Part shown: positions 1 through 10,445 of the stretch, in pieces | Layout of the letters: each line of letters starts with the position of its first letter | Position numbering within the stretch: the stretch's first letter is position 1 | Source of the DNA: Cycas panzhihuaensis | Taxonomy: Eukaryota; Cycadophyta | Direction of reading: 5' to 3' | Length of the DNA stretch: 64,000 nt | Assembly: GCA_023213395.1 (NCBI GenBank) | Contig: CM041465.1 | Location: 86,621,741-86,685,740, forward strand | Translations under genes and position numbers: made by a program | The notes under the pieces: model-generated | Seen by the model: the letters and a program-made list of their open reading frames with translations, nothing else | Database searches by the model: none | What the model was told of the DNA's origin: nothing

Positions 1-59
1 GTCTCCTGAAACAAAGGTCCCACGGAAGGGGTAACCTCCTCAGGATCGCTATCTTCATC

Positions 60-850
60 ATCGAAAACAGCCTGGCAGGCTGGATGAGAGGTGTGAGACG
101 GCATAGGCTCACGAGCGACAACTTTAACTTGCCCTTCATGGACAAATTTAAGTTGCCCCCACTGCGTGGAGCAGACTGCTCCCATCTGGTCGAGCCATGG
201 TCGGCCCAACAAGAGGTTGTACTCCACATCGACATCGAGTACAAAGACCTCGACGAAGCAGTTTTCCCTCTAAGGTGAGGGATAGGGAGGCGCCCCAGAG
301 GGACTTCTCGATCCCATCATACCCTTGGCATTTCAAGGGACGGACTTAAGAGCTACTATGCCTGGCTCCTTGAGCATACGCATGGCATAAGATTAACCGA
401 GGAGCCATTATCTACAATGGTCCTCTTTACGATACAATCGAGTGTCAATGGTAATGACGAGCGGGTAATGCAAAGCTTCTCCTTCTTTGGGAGATGGGAG
501 ATCTCTAGGATCAAAGGAGATGACAGTGGTCCATGGGAGGTAACACCTACCGCATGGATGGAAGCATCTTGTTGGCCAAGAGCTTCGAGAAGAAGAGCAC
601 GTTGCTCAGGGTAGCTTCTCAAGACGTCCATCAAGGACATTCCCGCAATGACCAGATAGAGCTCGTCGACAATAGAAAAGGGTTTACCCTTCCCTGGTTG
701 GGTAAGCGCCTTCTAAAGTCGAATCGACCGGGGACGGAATAGTCTTGGGAAGCGCAGGAATCTCCTGAGGAACGGCTCCTAAGAGGATCAAGGTGAGATG
801 TAGATGAAGAGGCACCTACCTCTTTAGCACTGGGACCCAAGTTAAGGCAT
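60..850 (-). pseudogene. Retrotransposon aspartic protease region of Tat copy A
   Basis: This is the retropepsin that would cleave the Gag-Pol polyprotein. The active-site segment reads IVDNGSSVNLMP at about residues 73-84 of the open stretch at 640-356, with DNG in place of the usual DT/SG, as in the other copies here. The upstream linker reads MSLMDVLRSYPEQRALLLEALG, nearly the same as in copy E. The second half (GYDGIEKS then SLTLEGKL) continues in another frame at 336-150, so at least one frameshift separates the halves. The expected G-Q-PWL segment near the end is disrupted. It cannot be functional as it stands. Confidence 0.75.
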
Positions 851-2984
851 ATAACGGAGTGGTCTCAAGCAATTGGACAACCTTCTTTCCTCAGAAGTGA
901 CCGCTGAAGGTGATGGAGCACTACGGCCGTGGGAGCGCCAAGGTGAAGGTGACCTTCGCACACCCTTCCCTCTACCATGCGGCGGGCGAGGATCGGGACC
1001 CATCCCGATTCTGACTGTATCTTTGCTGGACATCACGACCGCGTTCCCCATGTTTGGGGAACGGGTCTCTATAAATGGGCTGATCGAGATTAGGTCTCGA
1101 TGTCCGCCTGGGGGACGAGTCGCGTGGGTGTTGTGCCCGGCAACGCGCATCGTCATGGAAACACTCCCCGTGGATGGAACACCAACTCTTCTCAAGGGGA
1201 GGAACGGACCACCTTGCTTGAGAAGACTGGGTGTTACCCCCTTTGGGGGGCATCGCACGAGAAGTCTGCTGGACAGGTCTATGGGAGGTAGGCGACGAAG
1301 GAGGCTGGAGCTTAAGCTCCTTCATCGTGCGCTCGAATGAGCGAATGGCGGAGGTAAGCGGATCTAAGGTCCTCTCAGTCGGGTGAGAGGTGGTCCTAGC
1401 GGCCGCGAAGGTGTGGTCTCCTTCACGGAGGAGGCGCCGCGACGTTGCGAGGGCTTGGGAGGTTTCTTGAGACCCACTTGGATCTCAATAGCCTCCAAAG
1501 CTAAACACCTCGAGATGGCAGAGTCACACGTGGTTGCCCCCATCTTGAGGACTTCCACATGCACTTCGGGCGGTGCATTGACAAAGATCCTCTTCAACTC
1601 CTCGTGCAATGTGGCCTTGGTGGAATGAAGAAGGTCGTGAAAACGTCGCACAAAGTCACGATTCATCTCATCGTGACCTTGTTTGAGCGACAGCGCTTTC
1701 ATTCCGCTCGAATGGACGGTTACGCCAAAGTAGTTGACGAACTCGCCCACTAAATACCGGAATGAGGAAATCGAATGGGCGGTGAAGGCTAGAACCACTT
1801 GAGGGCGCCGCCTGCAAGGACCGCGGAAGAGCTTCATCAAGATATGGTCGTAGGCCCAATAGTCGATGCACGCCATGGAAAAGTCAGACATGTTCTTGGG
1901 TCTTGCGACGAAGTCCCGCCAAATTTGGGGACTTCGGAGGATGAGGCGCAAGTTAGTCCTCAACGCCTCAACAGACAAGGGCGTCGACCTATAGTCCACG
2001 AAGGGCGTGCCTTGCTCGGGCTAAAGGATCGACAACCCAAAAGGAACGGATGGGGTGTCGGTCCCATCCTCCTCGAGGAAACACCCTTGTGGGAAGGGGG
2101 TCCGCGGTAGATGCTTCGAAGGAGGCGCTGCCTCCTCAGGCCGACGCAGCAGCAGGAGTCGCTACCGACGCCTAAACAGAGGGTGAGGGACCCAAGTTTT
2201 GCCCATATGGGCCACCCGTAGGTGGCGCGACCCATATGGGTGCAACGTCCACCCATGTATGTGAGATGGTTTCCGCCCGCCCCCAAGGTTGTGACGTAGC
2301 CCGGGGCACGTAAAGAGAAGGACCACCAACCGGGCCTCGACGTATGTAGGAGTGGGTCCTACATGGCTAGCGGCATGGCTGGGCCAAGAGGGGCCTCGAG
2401 GCCCACTAGGGAACGCGTCGCCACGCTCACGGTGGCACGTCGTTTGGTTTGAGCAGGCATACTAACTCCGAGTTGGGGAACGGACACGCCGCGAGGTCCC
2501 GAAGGAGTGGGACCACCGCTTAGGCAGCGCAACACTCGCCTTTAGAGCCGGGTAGACACGGCATAGGGCGTGTGTGGCGCGACGATCAATCGTCGTAGAT
2601 GACGTGGGCATGGATGAGGAAGACGCCACGCTATGCGTAGCATCTCCGTTAACCATCTAGAGGCGGTTGGCGGCGAATCGCCGAAAGTACTCGCCAAGCG
2701 CCTCGACCGCGTCGGGAGGGGTATCCTCATAGCCATATGAGGTCGAAGGGACTTCGAGTAGGGGATCCTCAGGCGCCTCGTAAGGCTCGCCAGGGGTGGC
2801 GGGTCTCACGAGTGGCCGGATCTTCCGCGTGAGCTAAGGCTCAAAGTCTTCGGTGGAAATGGTCATCTGGTAATAGATGGAATCCTTGCCCTCACGGGTG
2901 GATTCCGGACGAAGGGAACTCTTGAGTTCTCAAGTCATGGCATGGTAGGCCCAATCGGACGGGTAATCTTCCATTCTTAGAATC
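850..2984 (-). pseudogene. Gag pseudogene of Tat copy A
   Basis: This is the capsid/nucleocapsid precursor. I place the start at the ATG at 2984, where the family-specific N-terminus PSDWAYHA begins. The gag core lies at 1999-1364 (MDYRSTPLSVEALRTNL, FSMACIDYWAYDHILMKLF, SLKQGHDEMNRDFVRRFHDLL, VEVLKMGATTCDS). A variant zinc knuckle lies in 1325-972 (WCSIHGECFHDDARC, a C-x2-H...H-x4-C pattern like other Tat gags). Stops and frameshifts occur after the N-terminal block, near 2260 and around 1350. The same blocks occur in the same order in copies B, C and E, so the identification is firm although the gene is dead. Confidence 0.8.
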
Positions 2985-3220
2985 GGGGTTCGACGATGGA
3001 ATGAAACGCGACGATTGGTCTTCTAACAATGGCGAAACCCCGCAAGCGCGCGAGAACGCCGTGATGCAACGCCCGCGAGCGTTGTTAGAAAAGCGAAAAG
3101 GAAAAGAAAGGAAAGCATCGCAAACTGCTGGGGGTTGCCCAACTCAAAACACGTAACGCGAGCCTACCTAAAGGCAAGAGCACCAACACGAAGGGAAGCG
3201 GATCTAGCTCCCTCATCGGG

Positions 3221-3240
3221 GCCCCTCAAGATGGTCGCCA
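3221..3240 (-). other. Primer-binding site of Tat copy A
   Basis: On the minus strand the base after the LTR end (TTTCA) begins TGGCGACCATCTTGAGGGG. Copies B and E have TGGGGACC.. and TGGCGACT.. at the same place, so this is the tRNA primer-binding site of the family. Which tRNA primes was not established. Confidence 0.7.
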
Positions 3241-5710
3241 TGAAACGCCTTCTCTGGGCAATGATCCAACGCCAGCGGGAAGGGCATAAAACAATACGCT
3301 AAACAAAGCTAAATAGCGAGGATCATACCGCAGACGCCCGTGCGCCGAGCGGCACGGATCGCAAGGTGCTGGTTGCTTCGGTGGCCGTGCAAGACGAGGC
3401 CTTCCTACCCTTCGGATGGCTTGAGGGAAAAGAATCCTGGCCACTACTTCTCAAGGCAATGAGAAGGCGGCGAGGGGCAACCAACCAAAAGTGTAAAGAA
3501 AACGGTAGAATGCGCTAGGATACAACGCAAACAAGCCTTCTATTCCTATGTTATGCAATGTAACAAAGTAATACGAGAAGGCAAATGTAAAATAAACAGT
3601 TATTTTCCCTTCTCTTTATATTCCCTTCTCTTTTACTTATTAAGCATGTAAAAAAGGCAAGAACGATAAAAAGGAAAAAAATAAAGGAAACGCGAGGAAT
3701 ACCTGGATCCGGCGGTTGAGGATGAAGTGTTCCCTCCTCGGTTGCGCTCCTTTCCTCCTCCCGCGCATGCAACGTCGATCGCAGACAACGAACGGGGTGC
3801 ACTTACCTCCCCAAAAGCATGCAAGGACTAAACGAAATGAAGGAAACGAAAGCAAAGCTCAACCGAAAAGGGAGAAGAAATACCATATGGGGGCCAAAAA
3901 GCAACGGGTCGATCTCGCGCAATGATTCCTCCAACGCAATCCTGCAAACAATCCCAACAAACGCCTTCCTCTCGGGAGAGAGGCTACGAAGCACAACAAG
4001 ATATATGTGTATACTGAAAATGAAATCAACTACACTAGAAAAATGTAGTTAAGCACCAACATGTAACGAAAATGAAACAAGGTCGCGCGATAAATATGCG
4101 ACGTCAGACATCATAAACGCACCAAATGGGATTGAGTGTAGCCTCGGGATGGCTAACTCACCCACGAGAGGTCTCCACAGGTATAGGGAAAACAAGGCTA
4201 GCATGCAACAACGTGAGTCATGTAGTAACAAATTTCCCACACCAAGAGGGAAACTCAACCCAACTCTCCAAGGCTTCCTAGCTGCTTCCTAAGAAAGCAC
4301 GGTGCTAAGGGGAGAGGATAAGGACTAACCCTTGGGGAGAAGGATCGGCAATGGGGACTTAACCCGCCTATCTCCCTCAAATCCTCGTAAAAACCCTTTG
4401 TCTTGGCTAGCTTAGGAAATGGTAGAAGAGAAAGCTAAGAGGAAAGGATGGATCTCAAGGAATGCAAGAAAATGTACCCAATCTAGGCAGACTATAGTAA
4501 GCCACAACTAGCTAAAGTTACTTGCATCAAATGACAAAGGAGATCCCAAAGGAAGTTCACGCAAAAGAGGGAGAAGAGCTTGCAAATAGAACAACAAAAA
4601 GCAAGGAAAAATGCACCAACAAGAGACAAGAAATACCTTGAATGAAGGAGAGCATGCATGCATGCACCTTGGCTACTTGGAGCGGCCAAGCAAAGTGTCT
4701 AAAGGCTGGTTTTAAGTGTCCTTTGCAAGAAGATGGAAGGAGGAAGCTCCGTGCAAGATGGGAGCTAGAGGTTGTCCTTTGGAGTAGTCTTTCTTGTGAA
4801 GAAATGCTTTAGATCTTTGAGTATTTGTAAGAGAAGGTGAAGCTTGTGATGGAGAGACGAGGGGCAAAGAATGGCCCTGCAACTCCACCGGTAGTAGCCC
4901 ACTTCACCTCTGCTCAACCGCATACATGAAAATCTTAGTTTCGTGTTTTCCTTTGTCTTTTGGTAGAGAGTTTTTGCTTGGAAGTCTAGAAAAGTGAACT
5001 CAAGAATGAGGCAAATGAATGAAAAAAAGGTTTTTATGCCTTGGGCATAGAAGTGAACGCTGGGGCCCCGCGCCCAATCACGTGAGCCACGCCTCCGCCG
5101 AAAAACGCGCCATCGTCAAGGGTTTCTTTTTTAAATTTATCAGTCAGATCACAAGAAACTGGCATCGCTAAGTTTACCGCAGAAGACGACCGGTACCAAG
5201 AACTTTGTGGTACCGCTAAGTTTGCAGCAGACAAATTAAATTTGAAAAAGAGAAAAAGCAACATAAAAGTCATAAAAATCATCTTTTAAGGTAAGAACAA
5301 GGGTGAACATGAATTAAATCAATCGGGAAGGCCTGTGCAAAGGCAAGTACTCAAAATGGTGCAAAGAGCCCTAACTAAGGGTTAAACCAGCTTAGGAAGG
5401 GTTTGCAACATAAGTGGCACGTCAGAACAAGAGCAAACAGTGGCGTACATCTCGAAGACCATGGAGACATCGTGAGTGGTCAGACGCCATACGGTGTCGA
5501 TCCGCTTATGGATGCCCTCACCGTGAGTCGTCATAGGCTAAAGGGTGCCGTTAGCACATGCATTATGAGCAAGGCCAAGCAAATGCGTAGGCGTGCATAT
5601 GTCAATCAAATTACTCCAAATTACCTTAGCAATCATAAGTAAGAAAAGTAAGAACATATACACCGAACACGTGTCGATGCGTCCCGAGTCCATTCCGATG
5701 GCGGGAAACA
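3241..5710 (-). repeat. LTR of Tat copy A
   Basis: The plus-strand ends are TG (TGAAACGCC at 3241) and CA (GGGAAACA ending 5710). The left end abuts the primer-binding site. The right end matches the outer LTR boundary of copy C (CTCAGAAACA at 21730) and the start of copy B (TGTTTCTCAGC at 10446, opposite strand). It carries the family GGTACC/AGTTTG motif cluster at 5156-5231 and an A/T-rich promoter-like block near 5020-5040 (minus-strand GGCATAAAAACC). At about 2.5 kb it is shorter than the 3.2 kb LTRs of copy C. Confidence 0.75.
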
Positions 5711-7128
5711 TGGCGTGAGCCTCGCGCAGAGCCTCACCGCCGTGCGTAATGTGATGGCGAATCGACAATCAAGAAACGTGAGTAGCACATGTATATATAT
5801 ATATATAAGAGCAATCAAGAGCAGCACGTGATCCAAGGGTGTAGGCAAGTGTCGTGGCGGGACGCGTGGGCAAGGGGGACAGAGACGAGGACAACGAGGG
5901 GCCGCCACGCCGTCTGAGCATCGACCAAACCAAGTGAAAGAATAACGGATGCCCCGCTGCCAAGGTGCAACGTGAAGTAAGAGGGCATCCAACAAAGTGA
6001 GCAAGCATATCTAATCGACAAAGAACCGGAGACTTGGGCACGGGCTGGCCGGACAAGCCTCCACATGAAATGGTGTGTATCATGTATGATAGAGGTAGCA
6101 TGTATGACTTATTTTGTAAATGAATGATTTTTGTATGCTGTAAACGTACATATGAAAATATGCAAGTATGTGAATGTGTAAATGTATATGTTTTGTTGTA
6201 AAGTTTTGTTGTAATATGCATGTGTTTCCTTCCATGTATGGCCGTATGTCTAACAGGAGCACACACATCCACCGTAAGCAGAGGTGATCGAGAGGTGTGA
6301 GGTTAGAAGATAGGGCGACACGCACGGCTGTGGGAGCATAGCGGAATATGCGAAGGAAACCACAAGCACGGAGGGGAGTAACGATACTCCCTGGCCGTCC
6401 TAGTGGGAGGGTGCCCAAGTAGGAGGGCAAAGGTTCCCGAGAGCAAACGGGAACGCGGGCTCCGCGGAGGAACCGTAGCAAAACCAAGAGAATCCACTCA
6501 AACCGCCATTCCACCCAGCTTGGGAGAATGGAGACAGCTTGAAATGGTAGTTTAGGCTCGTTTGAAAGCAAGAATCCATCTTAAATTGCCATTCCACCCG
6601 TGGTTGGGAGGAATGGGAACAATTCAAAATGGTAGTTTAGGCTCGTTTGAAAGAAGAACCATCTTAAATTGCCATTCCACCCGTGGTTGGGAGGAATGGG
6701 AACAATTTAAAATGGTAGTTTAGGCTCGCCGAGTAAGAATCCATCTTAAATTGCCATTCCACCCGTGGTTGGGAGGAATGGGAACAATTTAAAATGGTAG
6801 TTTAGGCTCGTTTCGGAGCAAGAATCCATCTTAAATTACCATTCCACCCGTGGTTGGGAGGAATGGGAACAATTTAAAATGGTAGTGTAGGCTCGTTTCG
6901 GAGCAAGAATCCATCTTAAATTGCCATTCCACCCAGGGTTGGGAGGAATGGGAACAATTTAAAATGGTAGTTTAGGCTCGTTTGAAGAAGAATCCATCTT
7001 AAATTGCCATTCCACCCGTGGTTGGGAGGAATGGGAACAATTTAAAATGGTAGTTTAGGCTCGTTTCGGAGCACGAGGAGAGGAAGAGGTGTGCCTAGAC
7101 CCCATAAAGGTAGGGCTAGTCACGCGCA
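5711..7128 (-). mobile_element. 3' internal region of the Tat family, adjoining the LTR of copy A
   Basis: The first part (5711-6060) aligns by eye with 21731-22150 and the second (6120-7128) with 26040-26740 of copy C. Both of those lie between integrase and 3' LTR. The 4 kb accessory block present in copy C between these points is absent here. No coding sequence is visible; the long minus-strand open stretches at 5633-6571 are not conserved. A (TA)n run sits at 5791-5806. The homology stops at about 7128, just before LINE sequence. Confidence 0.65.
6488..7090 (-). repeat. Seven-unit tandem array of about 83-bp hairpin-forming repeats
   Basis: The anchor CCATTCCACCC recurs with starts near 6505, 6588, 6671, 6753, 6838, 6923 and 7006, giving periods of 82-85 bp. 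Each unit contains an inverted pair: CCATCTTAAATTGCCATTCC on one side and GGAATGGGAACAATTTAAAA on the other, so each can fold as a hairpin with a GTGGTTGG-containing loop. Units differ mostly in the linker (TTTGAAAG, TTTCGGAG, CCGAG). Copies C (about 26600-26680) and E (63440-63530) have a single degenerate unit at the same place. Confidence 0.9.
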
Positions 7129-7184
7129 GGTAGGAGATAGGTGTGAAAGAGTAGGGCCAAGGTGGCTAGGTCTACCAAGAACTT

Positions 7185-7701
7185 GCTATGGCTCGGAACG
7201 GATGAGTGCACAGACTTGGCACACGGACCGCTGCACCATCCGCATCCCTTCTTTTATCACCTGGGCATAATGCAGTATTGAAGTCTCTCGCCAACAGCCA
7301 AGGGGCTTCGCAGTCCCTATGGACTTCCAATATCCTGTCCCATAACCTCTTCCTAGCCTCTTGAAGGTTTGGGGCATAAACGTTGGTGACTAGCAACCTG
7401 AGATTGTTACTTATGTGAGTTAACCACAAAGAGACAAAGGATTCCTCTGCCAAATAAATTTCTCCAGACCAAACATTTGAATCCCATAGCACCATTAGAC
7501 CCCCATCTCCCTAAGTATAGCCTACATCTATGCCCTCCACTTTCCTCCATATTTTATTTCTGATCCTTGGGCCATTCTCCTCGCTTAACTTTATTTCCTG
7601 TAGAAACATTAAATCTGGAAGGTGCCTTCCCTCATATCCCTAACAATTCTCTGTTTCGAGGGGGCATTCAATCCCGTAACGTTCCACGATATTATTTTCA
7701 T
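7185..7701 (-). pseudogene. LINE ORF2 N-terminal endonuclease (truncated)
   Basis: The endonuclease nicks target DNA to prime reverse transcription. The start codon is placed at 7701 because MKIISWNVTGLNAP is the standard N-terminus, with the Asn that helps bind metal. Further blocks are DLMFLQEIKLSEE (catalytic Glu), VYAPNLQEARKRLW and WLLARDFNTALCPGDKR, where the D-x-N motif is the core of the fold. In-frame stops interrupt the region before residue 70. The downstream SDH-type residues and the whole RT are absent because the element breaks off. Confidence 0.85.
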
Positions 7702-8059
7702 CTCTTTCTTCCTTGCTTCCAGACTTCTCTAATTTCCCCTTTTGGTGGGTCTCTTCCTTTTGTTTTAGATCTGAGATTAGGCCCTTCAGAAAAGGCATTA
7801 TTTAGAGTTTTATGGCTGCCTTGGTCCACTTGGGCAACTGGCTCTCTTTCTCTAAGTAGTTTCAGGGGGGGCCTGCCCACCCGCTTCTCAGAACCCACGT
7901 CCAGTGTCTTCTTCTGGGACTATACCATATGTGCTAGGGCATATTGGGCCAATGACTCTGGCCCAACAGGAGTGAAAACCCTAAGTCCTCCAATCCCTTC
8001 CGGGCATGCCGGAGCCTCTGATTCCTGAGCAGCCTGCACCCCTGCATCTGAAAGAGAGT

Positions 8060-9190
8060 CATCCTCATTCATGGGAGGTTTGTCCGCCTGCTTCTCAACA
8101 CCCCGTCCGAAGCCATCATTTGGGACTCAGCCATATGTGGAGCCGACGACCCAGGTGCGACTAAAGAGAGAGCCCCAAGGCCCCCGACCCCTTCCTGGCA
8201 GGCTGGGACCTTAGAATCTTGGGTTACCTGCTCCCCCTCCTCAAAGAGAGTGTCTTCCTCGTTAGGATCGAAGCCAAGATCCAAGGGGGGAATACTTTGC
8301 AGTTCTGGGGGGGGGGCCATCTCGATCCTTTATAACTTCAAGGGCCAGAGTGTTCCCTTGAACCTCTTGTGTCTGCCCTTTCGTCCTTATATCTATGGGT
8401 TTTGTCGCCTCTTGGGTTTTCAGCTCATTGGAGACCTCTTGCTTCCCTTCCATTAGGTTTTTTACTCCTGGACATTTCTGGGGTAAGTGGCCTAAATTTT
8501 TGCAAGATGAGCATCTGAAATGCTCCATTTCATATACCAATGGTTGTGCCCAACACCCGTCCACCGTGTCTATCCATAGGTCATCCAAGAGGGGTTTGTC
8601 AATCCTAACCAGGGCACAGAACCTGGCATTTATGAGTCTACTTCTATTATTGGTTACTGAGTCTACTGCTAGAAGAGGTCCCACAGCTTTTGCAATTCCT
8701 TTAAGCACTCCGGGGTTCCAATGATGTAAATGGAGACCCAGAACTTGAATCCATATGGGTGCTTGCCTAATTGTGGGGACTAAAGGATCAAAATCCCTAT
8801 GTCATTTTTCAAGGGTTAAGGCATTTTTACCAAGTATCCAAGGCGCCCTTAGGAGTATGTTGGTCATGTCCTCATAGGAGAGGAATTTAAATAAGACATA
8901 ACCCTTTGGCATTGCAATCACTTTCACATTTCCTACCGTTTTCCATTTGATCCTTATCTAGCTTTTGATGGTTTCTAGCCCCGGTCTAGGTCCGGAGAAT
9001 CTACCAACAAGGCAATTCTCCCAATATTTCTCAGTTTTCTCCACCAGACCCTGTGGGATTTTTAATCTGACTTTATTGTCTTATATTACAAGGGTTAGGT
9101 CATATGTTTCTTCCTCATTTGCTCTCAACACATCACAGTAAGATCTCCCATGTAAAGGATTGGGGTTCTGGTTCTGGTTTTAAAGTAGCA
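8060..9190 (-). pseudogene. LINE ORF1, DUF4283-like RNA-binding protein with zinc knuckle
   Basis: The ORF1 protein of plant L1 elements binds element RNA. Recognisable blocks are YWENCLVGRFSGPRPGLETI, VIAMPKGYVLFKFLSYEDM, LLRAPWILGKNALTLEK and RQAPIWIQVLGLHLHHWNP (DUF4283 style). These are followed by a CCHC zinc knuckle FRCSSCKNLGHLPQKCPG at about 8520-8470. The best open piece is 8708-8262. A frameshift puts the acidic tail in another frame at 8320-8069. Stops interrupt the domain near 8960 and 8800. Confidence 0.8.
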
Positions 9191-9760
9191 GATCCTTGTC
9201 CATTCTTAAAAAACTAAAGAAAATAAATATGTAAACCCCATGCAAGGTTGACAGGGTCTTACCATATCCCTGGATTCAGCACAAAAAGCCTCAGCATCTA
9301 CCCTTCTTGCTGGTTTGAATGCCAAGTCCTCGAGCTTCGAGTGGACCAAAAGATTGCCTCTTTTCCCCGTCGGTAGATAGCTTACGTTCCCAAACCACGA
9401 GGCCCTCTCACTGTTGGCGCAGATCTGGGTAAAGAAGGGCTCGAGTCCCTTGCTGAGAATCGTAAAATTTCTGCCCTGCGTTGCCCTTGCCTCCATCCCA
9501 GAATGACTAGGAGATCTTCCTACAACAGGCGTGTCTGGGAGCTCTGCCTAGACAACCTCATGTCCACGGAAAGATGGATGCCATTGCGTCCGGAGACCCT
9601 GCGTGTAGCCTAACGCCGTCACCCGTTTGGAAATCGGGAACCCTAGCCTGAGAGTCGAGCTGATCCAGCGAGCCGGAGAAAGACCTTGTACTTAGAGGTA
9701 TGTTGAGTAAGATTGAAGCCATGTAATTATCAGGGACACCAATAGTTACAGACAAAAAAT
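9190..9760 (-). other. LINE 5' leader or ORF1 N-terminal extension
   Basis: This is a GC-balanced stretch upstream of the DUF4283 block. It holds minus-strand open stretches at 9496-9206 (96 codons, starting MEARATQGRNFTILSKG) and 9755-9558. I do not recognise these proteins. Their position fits a LINE 5' region, but unrelated flanking sequence cannot be excluded. The boundary with the copia fragment is at about 9760. Confidence 0.35.
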
Positions 9761-10445
9761 AATTATACTTTTACCTGCTACTTTGTGTTGACTATTATCA
9801 CCAGGAATTATGATTAAACTATTTCCACCTTTGAGTTCCTTAAACCATTCCTTATGAAAAGTGATATGGTTTGAAGCTCTTGAATCAATATACCAAGAAC
9901 CTACAGTGCCTCAAATATCATTGAACCTAAAGACTTTTTTATCATCAACAGATAGAGATGTAGGTTTATCAGTACTCTTCTTCTTTTTATCTAGCTTTTT
10001 CTTTCAATAGTTTTTCTCAAAGTGATCAACCTTTTTGCAATAAGTGCATGTGATGTCCTTATTTCCTTTGGATTCACTTGTGCTAGAAGAGAGTGTTTGA
10101 GTTGGTTTAGGAGTATTCAACTATAATTTCTTCTTGAATTACGAAGTTAATACCATACTACCACTACTACCAACATACCCACCCATGAGTTATTCTTCAT
10201 GCAAAATAAGTCTGACTGACTCTTCAAATATTAAAGGCCATGATCTCTTTGTTAAACATAAATTGGTAACAAAAATGTGATAGCCTTTATGGAGGCTATT
10301 TAAGGTTATGCTCACCAATTCACTCTCCTTAACTTTTTTACCTATAGCAATTAATAGATCTATAATCTCTTTAAGTCTTTATACATGGACAAAGATAAAG
10401 ACATTAATTGTCATTTTATAGGCATACAATTGATTTCTTAGGTAT
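9760..10445 (-). pseudogene. Ty1/copia gag-protease fragment
   Basis: On the minus strand there is gag helical sequence (LLIAIGKKVKESELVSITL, YHIFVTNLCLTKRSWPL), a zinc knuckle CTYCKKVDHFEKNY with the last Cys replaced by Tyr, and a protease active site WYIDSRASNHIT, where the usual DSG is DSR. Only about 690 bp remain. The left end borders LINE sequence and the right end is cut at 10445 by the LTR of Tat copy B. The rest of this copia may lie beyond the nested elements, outside the window. Confidence 0.85.

Larger units (their letters stand above)
1..3240 (-). mobile_element. Tat-type Ty3/gypsy copy A, 5' internal part (truncated by window edge)
   Basis: Read on the minus strand this runs from the primer-binding site at 3240 through gag to protease, and leaves the window before the RT. 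The order and the proteins match copies B, C and E in this window. The Tat assignment comes from those copies, whose RT and protease have the plant Tat/Athila style (NNACPKDNFPLPF-like RT block, DNG protease). The copy is noticeably richer in CpG than B and C. Confidence 0.85.
7170..9770 (-). mobile_element. L1-type plant LINE, 5' part only
   Basis: Reading right to left there is a leader region, an ORF1 with a DUF4283-like domain and zinc knuckle, and the start of ORF2 with its AP-type endonuclease. The sequence stops inside the endonuclease at about 7185. Reverse transcriptase, RNase H and the poly(A) tail are missing. LINEs are usually truncated at the 5' end; here the 3' end is lost, so the loss followed insertion, probably through the adjacent Tat sequences. 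Confidence 0.85.

Noticed and set aside
873-1340. 155-codon plus-strand open frame
   Set aside because: It is the complement of gag of copy A, in which known gag motifs are readable on the minus strand. Composition is GC-rich, so long chance frames are expected.
3241-5710. Solo LTR
   Set aside because: Internal sequence of the family adjoins it on both sides, including the primer-binding site.
5633-6571. Long overlapping minus-strand frames (123-167 codons)
   Set aside because: They lie in the noncoding 3' region of the Tat family; the equivalent regions of copies C and E do not keep the frames or the residues.
6488-7090. Array considered as a CRISPR array or satellite
   Set aside because: No unique spacers, plant context, and single copies of the unit occur at the same place in related elements.
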